Of a stretch of 64,000 bases of DNA, positions 42,700 through 53,232 are shown in pieces (position 1 is the stretch's first letter; each line of letters opens with the position of its first letter). Where the stretch lies: NCBI RefSeq assembly GCF_017592555.1, contig NZ_JAGFNS010000025.1:62001-126000 (forward strand), in the 5' to 3' direction. The notes beneath the pieces were generated by a model. It saw only the letters and a program-made list of their open reading frames with translations, was not told where the DNA came from and did not search any database. Source of the DNA: Actinoplanes flavus (lineage in GTDB: Bacteria; Actinomycetota; Actinomycetes; Mycobacteriales; Micromonosporaceae). The translations under genes were made by a program, and so were the position numbers.

Positions 42700-42983
42700 C
42701 CGTGTCTCCTGTTTCCTCAACTAAGCCCGCGGCGGGTGTCTCCCGGCCACGCGGCTGACCACTGGGGGCCGCGCCTGGCCCGGGTGGGGTTGACGCGCGG
42801 CGGTCTCCGGCAGGTCGCCGGGACGGCACGCTGTCACCCCGCTTGGTCGGCGGAGGGCGACAGCGGCGATGCCGTCGCCCCCATCCTGACAGAGAGAGTG
42901 AGCCGCATTACAGGCTGCGTAGATCACGAAAAGAGATCCTGTCGACGCATCGTCGGCAGTATTTGCCCGCTTTAGTAACTTTT

Positions 42984-43001
42984 GTACCCTCACTTTGGTA
43001 C
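42984..43001. promoter_or_regulatory. Inverted repeat GTACC-N8-GGTAC
   Basis: A 5-bp perfect inverted repeat (GTACC at 42984-42988, GGTAC at 42997-43001) lies in the 402-bp gap between the divergent E1 alpha gene (42699) and the gene at 43102. The gap holds no convincing reading frame. The site could be an operator for either direction; no regulator gene is adjacent. Confidence 0.35.
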
Positions 43002-43101
43002 GAATGGCCCTACTGCGCCGCAGCGGAATTCGCCAACCGTCGTTCATCCCCAGTGACCGGAACTGATCCGAGTCGATCTTTTCCAGTGGGGGGATACTCG
43101 C

Positions 43102-44274
43102 GTGCCGCACCTGCCCGACGACGACGGCTACCAGCCGCGGCTCAAGGTGCTGCGCAAGCGCCTGAACGGGGTGTACCGCGAGGATCTCGGCTTCTCCGGG
43201 CCGACCCGGCGCTACGTGCTGATGGTCGCGCTCCTGGTCGGGCTGGCCTCGGTGCCCACCCTCGCCGTCCTCACCGCCGGCCGCAGCGAGATCACCGGCA
43301 CGGATCGGCCCGGCGCGATGGACATGCCATTCCTGCCGCCTCCGGCGAGCGGTCCGGTGCGGCCTTTCCCGCCACCCTCGGTCGCGGCTCCCACCGATCA
43401 GGGGTACGGCCACCGCCCCCGCCCCGGGAAATCCGGCACACCGTCCGGTCCGGCCGCGTCCCGTCACCCGTCCTCGCCCTCGTCGCCCACCACCCCGAAC
43501 GCGGACATCCCGTCCCCGGGCCGGGTGTTCCCTCCGTCCCCCGTCCAGGGCCGGACGTCTCCGCGGCCCCCGGATCGGAAGCCGGCGCGAGTCTTGCCGC
43601 CGACAGTGCCGTCCGCACCTCCGGCCGGCGTCGTGCCGTCGCGGCCGGCGGTCCCGGCCCGACCGGCCCGACCGAAGCGGGTCCAACCTCAGCGGATGGC
43701 CCGTTCCGCACCCGGCGGTATCCCCACCGTTCCGGAACTGCCGGCTGTTCCAGCAGAGGACGAGGTCCCGAAGTGGTCCCGCTCGTCCCCTTTCCCGTCC
43801 GTTGCCGGCCTGCCACCCGTTCCCGGAGAGCCGTCCCGTTCATCCGAAGACCGTTCTGACCGGGACCGTCAGCACTCCGACCGGGACCGTCCTGACCGGG
43901 ACCGTCCTGACCGGGACCGTCCTCATCGGGACCGTCCTCACCGGGATAGCTATCGCCCGGACGACTCCTCGGACGGCTGGTCCCAGGACCGTCCGTCCCG
44001 GGACCAGCGTTCCCCGGATCGGGATGGCGGGCCGGACCGGCCGTCCAAACCGTCCCGGAATCAGCACTCCGCGGGCGACCTCCCGGTCGTGCCCGACACA
44101 TCGAACCGGGGCCGAAGGGCCACACCAGGCCCGCGCGCCGTACCCGACGAACCCGACCGGGGTTCCTCGGACCACGACGAATCGCCCTGCCCCGACCACG
44201 GGTCACTCCCCGCTTCACCGTCCATGGCAGCCGGTCGCCGGACCGGCCCCGACACCGTCGGAGGTCAGCGATGA
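43102..44274 (+). CDS. Pro/Arg-rich single-pass membrane protein
   Basis: The protein has 390 residues. A short N-terminus (MPHLPDDDGYQPRLKVLRKR) is followed by one membrane helix at about 38-60 and a long Pro/Ser/Arg/Asp-rich, probably extracellular, disordered region. Residues about 250-285 contain tandem D-R-D-R-P units encoded by a 15-bp DNA repeat (43888-43945). The GTG has a GGGGGG-rich site. Codon use fits a real gene. It overlaps the next gene by ATGA. Function unknown. Confidence 0.75.
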   Translation: MPHLPDDDGYQPRLKVLRKRLNGVYREDLGFSGPTRRYVLMVALLVGLASVPTLAVLTAGRSEITGTDRPGAMDMPFLPPPASGPVRPFPPPSVAAPTDQGYGHRPRPGKSGTPSGPAASRHPSSPSSPTTPNADIPSPGRVFPPSPVQGRTSPRPPDRKPARVLPPTVPSAPPAGVVPSRPAVPARPARPKRVQPQRMARSAPGGIPTVPELPAVPAEDEVPKWSRSSPFPSVAGLPPVPGEPSRSSEDRSDRDRQHSDRDRPDRDRPDRDRPHRDRPHRDSYRPDDSSDGWSQDRPSRDQRSPDRDGGPDRPSKPSRNQHSAGDLPVVPDTSNRGRRATPGPRAVPDEPDRGSSDHDESPCPDHGSLPASPSMAAGRRTGPDTVGGQR

Positions 44275-44519
44275 CCGATCACAACCACAACATCCGCTCG
44301 TCCCGGATCCTCGAGCAGAGCTACTCGGGCGGGAACGCGGTCCGTCGCCTACTCAGCGACTCCAACTCCGAGGAGAACCGCCTCGCCAACCGCCCGTATC
44401 GGGGTCAGCACCGGGCCGAGCACACCAACTACCCGGAGGACCGCCGCAGTGACCGCAGCTCCCGGGTAGGCCGCCATCACGCCGACCGGGCCCCCGACCA
44501 CTACATCAATCGCCGCTGA
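44271..44519 (+). CDS. Small polar protein (82 aa), unknown
   Basis: The product is rich in His, Arg, Asn and Ser (for example SSRILEQSYSGGNAVRRLL and the end HYINRR) without a membrane segment. The ATG overlaps the stop of the preceding membrane-protein gene, so the two are translated together and may act together. I do not recognise a family. Confidence 0.6.
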   Translation: MTDHNHNIRSSRILEQSYSGGNAVRRLLSDSNSEENRLANRPYRGQHRAEHTNYPEDRRSDRSSRVGRHHADRAPDHYINRR

Positions 44520-44529
44520 CGCCAGCCGG

Positions 44530-45732
44530 TCATTCCTCGCGGTTGGCTTCCAGCCAGGCGTCGATGGCGGCGGTGTCGTTCGGGTCCACGCCCTCGGCGA
44601 TGAGCTGAGCCACCGCCGCCGTGGCCGGGCTGCGTCGTTCGCCCGTCGTGTAGAGGCGGGCGAACTCCGGGATCAGCTCCTCCATCGCCGCCTCGGCCTG
44701 CTCGGCCGCGGCCGTGGGCAGCCCCCGGCGGCGCATCGCGAACGCCGACCAGGCCCGAACCACCCGCGGCAGCATGGCCGCGTCGTCCAGGTCCAGCACG
44801 GCCCGCCGGTGCACCCAGTCGAGCAGGAACAACCCGGCCACGGCCGGGCTCCAGCGCAGCGGGTCGGCGCCGGGCAGAGTGGCGCCGTGATCCAGGAGGA
44901 GGCTGAGACAGAACTCCAGCGACGCGCTCTCCGGTGTCGTGGCCGCCCCGGTGGGCAGGTCGAACCGGGCCGCCTCCGGGGAGGTCAGGAAGTCCCGGAT
45001 CAGGCCGGTGTCGTCGGGTCCGGACGGCTCGCTGAGCGGCGGCGTGGTCGCCGCCGGCAGCAGGGCCAGCCGGGCCCCGGCCAGTGTCCGGTCGGTGGCG
45101 AGCGACCCGTCCGACGGCAGTTCGCTCAGACCGTCGGTGACCTCCAGGTGCCGGCTGACCTCGTCGCGCAGCCGACCCGGATCCTCACTGCGGAACCAGG
45201 TCAGCTCGTCGGCCGCGCAGATCTGCCGCACCTGGTCGAGCAGCGCCTCCGCCGAGGTGGCCACGAAGACGTCCTTGGTGATGCCGATGTTGTGGTCGAC
45301 GAGGGCCACCACGGCGTGCTCGGGACCACCGGCGACGGCGTCCTCGTACGCGAAGGTGACCAGGTAGGACGTCTGGTCCCCGTACACGTCGCCATAGGCC
45401 CAGCAACCGGTGGCCCGGACCCGGCCGAGCTGGCCGGCCCACGACGGTGATCGCCGGTCGTGGCCGACCCGGCCGGCGCCGTCGGCCTCCGGGACCAGGG
45501 TGGCGAAGACGTCCCGGATGGTCACCGCGGCGGGTGTGCCGGAATGGACCGTGGCGGTCAGGAAACGGCCCACGAAGTCGCGCACGGCCTCGGCGCGGTC
45601 CTCCGCGGCCATCGCGTAGACACTGCCGAGCAGCGCGGCGCCGAGCATCTCGGCATCGAGCGCGCAGCCCAGTTTCGTGACGTCGCGGGCCGCGTGCAAC
45701 ACGGCGTCGTACGCGGTCCGGGGTGCGGGCAT
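44530..45732 (-). CDS. Conserved actinobacterial protein, unknown function
   Basis: The protein has 400 residues, is soluble and mainly alpha-helical. It has an early YDAVLHAARDVTKLGCALDA segment, a central W-A-Y-G-D-V-Y-G-D-Q-T-S-Y strand region, and LVDHNIGITKDVFV, with an Ala-rich helical C-terminus. No catalytic or binding motif is known to me. It lies downstream of the two GTPase genes on the same strand, 32 bp after them, and may share their transcript. Confidence 0.75.
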   Translation of the reverse strand: MPAPRTAYDAVLHAARDVTKLGCALDAEMLGAALLGSVYAMAAEDRAEAVRDFVGRFLTATVHSGTPAAVTIRDVFATLVPEADGAGRVGHDRRSPSWAGQLGRVRATGCWAYGDVYGDQTSYLVTFAYEDAVAGGPEHAVVALVDHNIGITKDVFVATSAEALLDQVRQICAADELTWFRSEDPGRLRDEVSRHLEVTDGLSELPSDGSLATDRTLAGARLALLPAATTPPLSEPSGPDDTGLIRDFLTSPEAARFDLPTGAATTPESASLEFCLSLLLDHGATLPGADPLRWSPAVAGLFLLDWVHRRAVLDLDDAAMLPRVVRAWSAFAMRRRGLPTAAAEQAEAAMEELIPEFARLYTTGERRSPATAAVAQLIAEGVDPNDTAAIDAWLEANREE

Positions 45733-45764
45733 GCCGCGAGCCTACGCCCGCGGCGTGGCCCGAA

Positions 45765-47426
45765 CTACTCCGCGCGCACCACCGCGAGCGCTTCCCTCGC
45801 CTGGGCGTACGCGTTCAGCACCTCGCGGACCGGCGCCACCACGTACCCCCGGCCGACGTCGGTGACCGCGGCCCGCAGCCGCTTCTCGGCCCGGCGTCGC
45901 GCCCGGCGTGCGCCGGCCTCGATGACCGGGCGCAGCAGCAGCCAGAGCAGCAGACCGCCGAGGATGCCGCCGAGCAGCAGCAGGGTGGGCAGCGGAACCG
46001 CGCCGACTTGGGGATCGTCGAACTCCGGCAGCCCGAGGGCGGTCAGGACGTAGCCGAGGACGAGCCAGGCGAGCCCGGCGGTCGCGGTGGCCAGCAGCAC
46101 CCATTGCAGGATCCCGGCGACCCGCCACCAGAACGGCGACCGCTCCATGCCGAGGTCGGTCTGCGCGACGGCCCGGTCCAGCGCGTCCGGCAGGTCGGCC
46201 GCCCGGGAGCGGGCCGCGGTGTTCAGCGCGGGCGCCCACACCTCCGGCAGCGGTGCGGCGGCCCGGGCCGCGACGGCCCGGACCGAGAGGCCGACCGCCG
46301 ACTTCTGCGCGGCATCGGCCTCCGGCACCGAGGTACGCGGAACGACATCCGTGGACACCGCATCGGTCTTGACCGGCTCCAGATGCAGCCGGCGCAGCGG
46401 GTCGGGCCGTAGCCGGCGCAGCCCCCGGACCAGCGGCCAGCCGGTCGCCGCCGCGGCCCGGTGCCGGTAGGCGCCCGCGGTCGCGTCCGCCACCCCGGGC
46501 ACTCCGGCCGACTCGGCCAGCGCGTCGCACAACTGCCGGACGGTCGCCCGGTCCACCTCGTCCTCGGCGGCCGGCGGCCCGATCGTGCCGCCCAGCTGTT
46601 CGGCGACCGCGTCCAGGTCGGCGCTCAGCCGGCGCAGCGCGGCCTGCCGGTTGGCCACCGTGCTCTCCAGCGCGGACCGGAGCTCCCGGAGCATGCCGGG
46701 CTGCTTGGCCGAGGAGGCGATCACCGGAGTGCCGGTGAGCCCGTCCTCCTCGAGGAGCCGGGTCAGGTCGCCGAGCACCACCTCGGTGTCGCCGGGGGTG
46801 AGCCGGTCGGCCTGGTTGAGCACCACGATGGTGACGCCGGAGTGAGCGCTGAACTGGGACAGGTACGCCCGGTGCAGGACCCGGTCGCCGTACTTCTGCG
46901 GGTCGACCACCCAGACGATCTGGTCGACCAGGCCGAGCAGGCGGTCCACCTCGAGCTGGTGGCTGCGCTCGACCGAGTCGAAGTCGGGCAGGTCGAGCAG
47001 GACCAGCCCGCGCAGGGCCGCCTCGTCGTCGCCGTCCAGCGCGCTCTCCCGGACGAACCGCTGCCGGGGCAGCACACCGACCCAGTCGAGCAGACGGTTC
47101 GCCGGCTCCAGCGGCCCCCACACGCAGGCGTGCGCCGTGCCGGTGGTCGGCCGCCGCACCCCGACCTGGGAGAGCTTGAACCGGGCCAGCGCGTTGAACA
47201 GGCTCGACTTGCCGCTGCCGGTGCTGCCGGCGAGCGCCACCACGGTGTGGTCGAGCGACAGCGAGAGCCGGTTGCCGGCCCGTTCCACCAGCGTGTGCGC
47301 GGCGACCAGGTCACTGTCCGGAAGGTACGGGTCGGCCACCCGCAGGAACCGGGACAGCGCCTCCAGCCGGCGGGCCAGCTCGTCGCCGTCGACCCGCTTG
47401 CCGGGCACCCTCTGTGCCACGTTCAT
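45765..47426 (-). CDS. Membrane-associated GTPase (YfjP/dynamin-like), second of pair
   Basis: The protein has 553 residues. The GTPase domain has a P-loop GSTGSGKS (67-74), a G3 motif DLPDFDS and a G4-like LNQAD near residue 185. After a helical region (about 230-420) two membrane helices lie at about 440-470 and 480-505, then a basic tail. The pattern is that of bacterial dynamin-like or YfjP-type membrane GTPases. The ATG overlaps the stop of the upstream GTPase. Longer in-frame sequence to 48842 is an out-of-phase shadow of that gene. Confidence 0.85.
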   Translation of the reverse strand: MNVAQRVPGKRVDGDELARRLEALSRFLRVADPYLPDSDLVAAHTLVERAGNRLSLSLDHTVVALAGSTGSGKSSLFNALARFKLSQVGVRRPTTGTAHACVWGPLEPANRLLDWVGVLPRQRFVRESALDGDDEAALRGLVLLDLPDFDSVERSHQLEVDRLLGLVDQIVWVVDPQKYGDRVLHRAYLSQFSAHSGVTIVVLNQADRLTPGDTEVVLGDLTRLLEEDGLTGTPVIASSAKQPGMLRELRSALESTVANRQAALRRLSADLDAVAEQLGGTIGPPAAEDEVDRATVRQLCDALAESAGVPGVADATAGAYRHRAAAATGWPLVRGLRRLRPDPLRRLHLEPVKTDAVSTDVVPRTSVPEADAAQKSAVGLSVRAVAARAAAPLPEVWAPALNTAARSRAADLPDALDRAVAQTDLGMERSPFWWRVAGILQWVLLATATAGLAWLVLGYVLTALGLPEFDDPQVGAVPLPTLLLLGGILGGLLLWLLLRPVIEAGARRARRRAEKRLRAAVTDVGRGYVVAPVREVLNAYAQAREALAVVRAE

Positions 47427-49300
47427 GACCCGGACCCGGTCAACGCTAGTTCCTTCCTGGCTTTCTCCACCTCGGCGGCGATCTGGCGCAGCAGGGCGCC
47501 GCTCGACGTCTCGTGGCGTGCCGCCGCGGTCCGCTCGGTGAACCGGGCGGCCTCGACGGCGAGCAGCTCCTCGAACCGGGTGATCAACTCGGTGCGGGCG
47601 CGTGTCGCGAGCGTACGGATGGCCTGGTCGCCGAAGACCGCTTCGAGCACCTTCTGCCCGGCGACCGCGCTGCCGGCGCCGGCCGCCACCTCCAGCCCGG
47701 TCGGGATGAAGGCGGTCGACGTGAACACCGCGATCATGACGGCCAGCCCGGCGCCGTTCACCGCGTACGCCGCGCCGCGGGCCACCGCCCGCTTGTCCGA
47801 CGCCTCCCGGCGGACCAGCTCGAGGACCCACTGCTGCCAGTCCCGGACCATGCGGTCGGCGCGCAGCGGCAGGTCGTCCGAGGCCTTCTGCAACTCGGGC
47901 GCGAGCAGGGCGGCGCCGGCCGGGTGCGCGTGCCAGGCGGCGTACGCCTGCTCGGCCGCGTCGGCGGCCACCCCGCGCAGCAGGGTCACCAGCTGGGACT
48001 CCATGGCCACCCGCAGGTTGCGCCCGGGTGCCGGCCGTCCGGTGAGGGCCGCGGCGAGCCGGTCGCGCAGGTGCCCGACCCGCGACTCGAGGCTGCGCAG
48101 GAAGTCGCCGGTGCCGACGAACTCCTGCCAGCGGGCCAGCACCTCGCCGCGGAGCATCCGGCCGTCGCGCAGCCCCTCCTCGGCGGAGCGCAGCGCGTTG
48201 CGGTAGGCGGACTCCACCCGTTCGTCCAGCGCGTTCGACGCCCGGGCCTGGTCGTCGGCCGCCTCGCCGAGCCCGCCGAGCGCCGGGGCGAGGGCGCCGA
48301 GCGCGCCGTCGAGGGTCTGCCGGACCACCGTGCCGCGGGCGTTGGCGTCCCCCGCCAGCTGGGAGAACCAGACGCGCATCGGGCCGATCGCCGAGTCCGG
48401 CAGCAGGCCGCGCCCGTCCAGCTCGGTCTCCGGCAGCACGAACAGCGGTGCGGAGCCCAGGTCGTTGGCGGTGAGCATCTCGCCCAGGTGGGCGGCGATC
48501 TCGGCGGCCGCGCCGACCGGAACCCGGTCCAGGACCAGGGCGATCACCGTGCCGCGGAGCCGGGCGGTGGTGAGCAGCTCCCACGGGACGGCGTCGGCGT
48601 ACCGGGCCGCGGTGGTGACGAAGAGCCACAGATCCGCGGCGGCCAGCAGCTGCGCGGCGAGGTGGCGGTTGTGGTCGACCACCGAGTCGATGTCCGGCGC
48701 GTCCAGCAGGGCCAGGCCGGGCCCGATCGTCGGGGCGGTCACCACCTGAAGGGCGTCGGATGCCGTGCTCGACGCGGCGGTCCGCGTCAGGCCGGGCAGC
48801 AGCCCACCATGGCCGAACCAGCCCACATCGTCCGGATGGCACACCAGAACCGGTGAGCGGGTGGTCGGCCGCAGCACCCCGGCGGTGCTCACCGGGGTCT
48901 GGACCAGGCTGTTCACCAGGGTCGACTTGCCCGCCCCGGTGGAGCCGCCGACGACCACCAGCAGGGGCGCGTCGAGCCGGGCGAGCCGGGGCAGCAGGTA
49001 GTCGTCGAGCTGGTCGATCAGGGCTGAGCCGACCCGCCGGGCCTCGTCCGCGGAGGGCAGCGCCAGGGGGTACGAGACCGAGCCGAGTGCTGCCCGCAAT
49101 CGGGTGAGCGCGGTCGCGAGCCGTTTCACCGTGGGCGGCAGCTTTTCCAGGTTCGGCTGCCGGACCTGGCCACCCCCCGTACGATCAAGTGGTTCTATGG
49201 CCGCTTTGACCTGCTGTTTCTCATCCGATGCGGCGGGGACGGCGGAAAGGGCCGACGGACCGACCGCGTCTCCGTGCGTCGTCACGGGTAAAGCGTGCAC
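47423..49300 (-). CDS. Dynamin-like GTPase, first of pair
   Basis: The protein has 625 residues. The P-loop GSTGAGKS is at 119-126 and the G3-like DAPDIDS follows; where a G4 (N/T-K-x-D) motif is expected the sequence reads ALVLDRVP, so the guanine-specificity motif is degenerate. A helical middle is followed by a hydrophobic stretch at about 505-545 (GAGLAVMIAVFTSTAFIPTG) that could insert in membrane. Tandem, overlapping genes suggest a heteromeric GTPase, as for bacterial dynamin pairs. It diverges from dnaK across two HAIR sites. Confidence 0.85.
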   Translation of the reverse strand: MHALPVTTHGDAVGPSALSAVPAASDEKQQVKAAIEPLDRTGGGQVRQPNLEKLPPTVKRLATALTRLRAALGSVSYPLALPSADEARRVGSALIDQLDDYLLPRLARLDAPLLVVVGGSTGAGKSTLVNSLVQTPVSTAGVLRPTTRSPVLVCHPDDVGWFGHGGLLPGLTRTAASSTASDALQVVTAPTIGPGLALLDAPDIDSVVDHNRHLAAQLLAAADLWLFVTTAARYADAVPWELLTTARLRGTVIALVLDRVPVGAAAEIAAHLGEMLTANDLGSAPLFVLPETELDGRGLLPDSAIGPMRVWFSQLAGDANARGTVVRQTLDGALGALAPALGGLGEAADDQARASNALDERVESAYRNALRSAEEGLRDGRMLRGEVLARWQEFVGTGDFLRSLESRVGHLRDRLAAALTGRPAPGRNLRVAMESQLVTLLRGVAADAAEQAYAAWHAHPAGAALLAPELQKASDDLPLRADRMVRDWQQWVLELVRREASDKRAVARGAAYAVNGAGLAVMIAVFTSTAFIPTGLEVAAGAGSAVAGQKVLEAVFGDQAIRTLATRARTELITRFEELLAVEAARFTERTAAARHETSSGALLRQIAAEVEKARKELALTGSGS

Positions 49301-49366
49301 GATCTATGCATCCAGGACAACGGGTCCCGGTATGCCGTGACCTGACAGGTATGTCGCACGCGTTGA

Positions 49367-49387
49367 CTTGCGCCCCTCGGACTCAAC
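49367..49387. promoter_or_regulatory. HAIR-type HspR operator 1 (dnaK)
   Basis: CTTGCGC-N7-ACTCAAC matches the HspR-binding inverted repeat CTTGAGT-N7-ACTCAAG in 11 of 14 positions with exact spacing. It lies 99 bp upstream of dnaK and 67 bp upstream of the divergent GTPase start. Confidence 0.7.
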
Positions 49388-49419
49388 TTCGATTTGACGG
49401 TGTGCGGACCCGTGGCATC

Positions 49420-49440
49420 ATTGAGTCGGTTCCACTCAAC
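49420..49440. promoter_or_regulatory. HAIR-type HspR operator 2 (dnaK)
   Basis: TTGAGT-CGGTTCC-ACTCAA is a full match to the core of the HspR repeat. It overlaps a possible -10 box (ATCATT at 49417-49422, 17 bp after TTGACG at 49394-49399), as expected for repression of the dnaK operon. Confidence 0.85.
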
Positions 49441-49485
49441 CCTGTCGGTAGCTAGACCCTGTCGGGTAGCAAAGCGAGGAACACC

Positions 49486-51323
<1,838 letters not shown>

Positions 51324-51327
<4 letters not shown>

Positions 51328-51938
51328 CTGCCAGGGACGACGAGAACGACGGTCCGGCGGCCGAGCGGGAAGTCATCCAGGGCGAGATCGAGGAGACGGC
51401 CGAGGAGACTCCCGCCGAGGAGCCGGTGCAGAAGCCGGTCGGCGCGCACCGCGCCCCCGAGGAGGAGCCGGCCCCGGCGGCCGACGAGGTCAAGCCCGGC
51501 TTCGGTGCCGAGCTGGAGGCGCTGCGGGGCGAGCTCGACGAGCGGACCCACGACCTCCAGCGGGTGACGGCCGAGTACGCCAACTACCGCAAGCGGGTCG
51601 ACCGTGACCGCGGCGCGGCCGCCGAACAGACCACCGGCAAGGTCCTCACCGACCTGCTCCCGGTGCTGGACGACATCGACCGGGCCCGCGAGCACGGCGA
51701 CCTGGTCGGCCCGTTCGCCTCGGTGGCCGAGCAGCTCACCGCGGTGACCGGCAAGCTGGGCCTGGTGGCCTTCGGGGAGAAGGGCGACCCCTTCGACCCG
51801 AACCGCCACGAGGCGGTCGCGCACCAGACGTCCGCGGACGTCTCCGAGCCGACCTGCGTCGAGGTGATGCGTCGTGGCTATTCGCTGGGCGAGCGCCTGC
51901 TCCGCCCCGCGATGGTCGCAGTCGCCGACCCGGAGTGA
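51324..51938 (+). CDS. grpE: Nucleotide exchange factor GrpE
   Basis: This 204-residue protein releases ADP from DnaK. An acidic N-terminal tail (about 60 residues) leads to the long helix (ELEALRGELDERTHDLQRV) and then the beta domain with FDPNRHEAVAHQ. GTG 51324 overlaps the dnaK stop. Confidence 0.95.
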
Positions 51939-51951
51939 GATCAATGATCAT

Positions 51952-51983
51952 GTCCCGTCCGCCGGTGCGCCGGCGGGCGGGAC
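51952..51983 (+). other. Intra-operon GC hairpin between grpE and dnaJ
   Basis: GTCCCGTCCGCCGG and CCGGCGGGCGGGAC form a 13-14-bp stem (one mismatch or bulge) with a TGCG loop, in the 72-bp gap between grpE and dnaJ. No T tract follows. It may stabilise or partly terminate the dnaK message. Confidence 0.65.
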
Positions 51984-52010
51984 GTCGCCGACTCGAGGAG
52001 GTGGACTGAC

Positions 52011-53198
52011 ATGAGCTCGAAGGACTGGCTCGAGAAGGATTTCTACGCCGTGCTCGGCGTGAACAGGTCCGCCTCCCCTGACGAGATCAAGAAGGCGTAC
52101 CGGAAGCTCGCCCGCGATCTGCACCCCGACCGGAACCCGGGCAACAAGGAGGCGGAGGAGAAGTTCAAGGCCGCTTCCGAGGCGTACGACGTGCTCGCCG
52201 ACGACAAGAAGCGCAAAGAGTACGACGAGATGCGCTCGCTGTTCGGCTCGGGCGCGTTCCGGCGCGGGGCGCGGGGCGGCGGCGGCACGCAGTTCGATCC
52301 GTCCGACCTGTTCGGCGGCTTCTCCGGTGGCGCCGCTCCGGGCGCTGACCGCCGGTTCGGTGGCTCCGGCTTCTCCGACATCTTCAGCTCGATCTTCTCC
52401 GGCGGGCAGCCTCCCGGCTCGACCGCGCGGCGGGGGCCCCAGCGCGGGCGGGATGTCGAAACCGAGGTCACCCTGGACTTCGTGCAGGCGGTTCGCGGCA
52501 CCACGCTGCCACTGACACTGCGTACCCCCGGCGCCTGTGACACCTGCCGGGGCAACGGCGCGAAACCGGGGACCACCCCGCGCGCCTGTCCGAAGTGCCA
52601 CGGCACCGGCCTGATCTCCAGCAACCAGGGCTCGTTCAGCTTCTCCGAGCCGTGCCGTGACTGTCAGGGCTCGGGCAGCATCGTGGACGAGAAGTGCCCG
52701 GAGTGCCGGGGCACCGGCGGGGTCACCAAGACCCGCTCGATCAACGTCCGGTTCCCGGCGGGCGTCGCCGACGGCCAGCGGATCCGGCTCAGCGGCCGGG
52801 GCGAGCCGGGCGACCGGGGCGGTCCGGCCGGTGACCTGTACGTGCAGGTCAAGGTGCGGCCCGACGACCTGTTCGGGCGCAGCGGCGACGACCTGACGCT
52901 GACCGTGCCGATCACGATCGTCGAGGCCGTGCTGGGCACCGACCTGAAGGTGCCGACGCTGGACGGCCCGGTCACGTTGCGCGTGCCGCCGGGCACACCG
53001 AGCGGCCGCAAGCTGCGGGCCCGGGGCAAGGGCGTGGCGCGCAAGGAGGGCCAGGCCGGCGATCTGATCGTCACCGTCGACGTGCAGATCCCGGCGACCG
53101 TCACCGGCGAGGCCCGGGACGCGCTGGAGAAGTTCGGAAAGCTCACCCCACCGCCGGCGCGGGAGCGGCTCGAGGCCCGCCTGCGCCGGGCCGATTAG
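52011..53198 (+). CDS. dnaJ: Co-chaperone DnaJ (Hsp40, type I)
   Basis: This 395-residue protein has a J domain (about 8-75) with HPD in DLHPDRNPG, a Gly/Phe region, a four-repeat zinc domain (CDTCRGNG, CPKCHGTG, CRDCQGSG, CPECRGTG) and a C-terminal substrate domain. It stimulates DnaK ATPase. ATG 52011 has an AGGAGG site 11 nt upstream. Confidence 0.97.
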   Translation: MSSKDWLEKDFYAVLGVNRSASPDEIKKAYRKLARDLHPDRNPGNKEAEEKFKAASEAYDVLADDKKRKEYDEMRSLFGSGAFRRGARGGGGTQFDPSDLFGGFSGGAAPGADRRFGGSGFSDIFSSIFSGGQPPGSTARRGPQRGRDVETEVTLDFVQAVRGTTLPLTLRTPGACDTCRGNGAKPGTTPRACPKCHGTGLISSNQGSFSFSEPCRDCQGSGSIVDEKCPECRGTGGVTKTRSINVRFPAGVADGQRIRLSGRGEPGDRGGPAGDLYVQVKVRPDDLFGRSGDDLTLTVPITIVEAVLGTDLKVPTLDGPVTLRVPPGTPSGRKLRARGKGVARKEGQAGDLIVTVDVQIPATVTGEARDALEKFGKLTPPPARERLEARLRRAD

Positions 53199-53232
53199 AC
53201 CGCGTCGCAGGAACCCGTTTCGGGAGGTGTAC

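Noticed and set aside
47427..48842. In-frame N-terminal extension of the second GTPase to 1,025 codons
   Set aside because: The extension is an out-of-phase reading of the first GTPase gene; the ATGA overlap at 47426 gives the real start.
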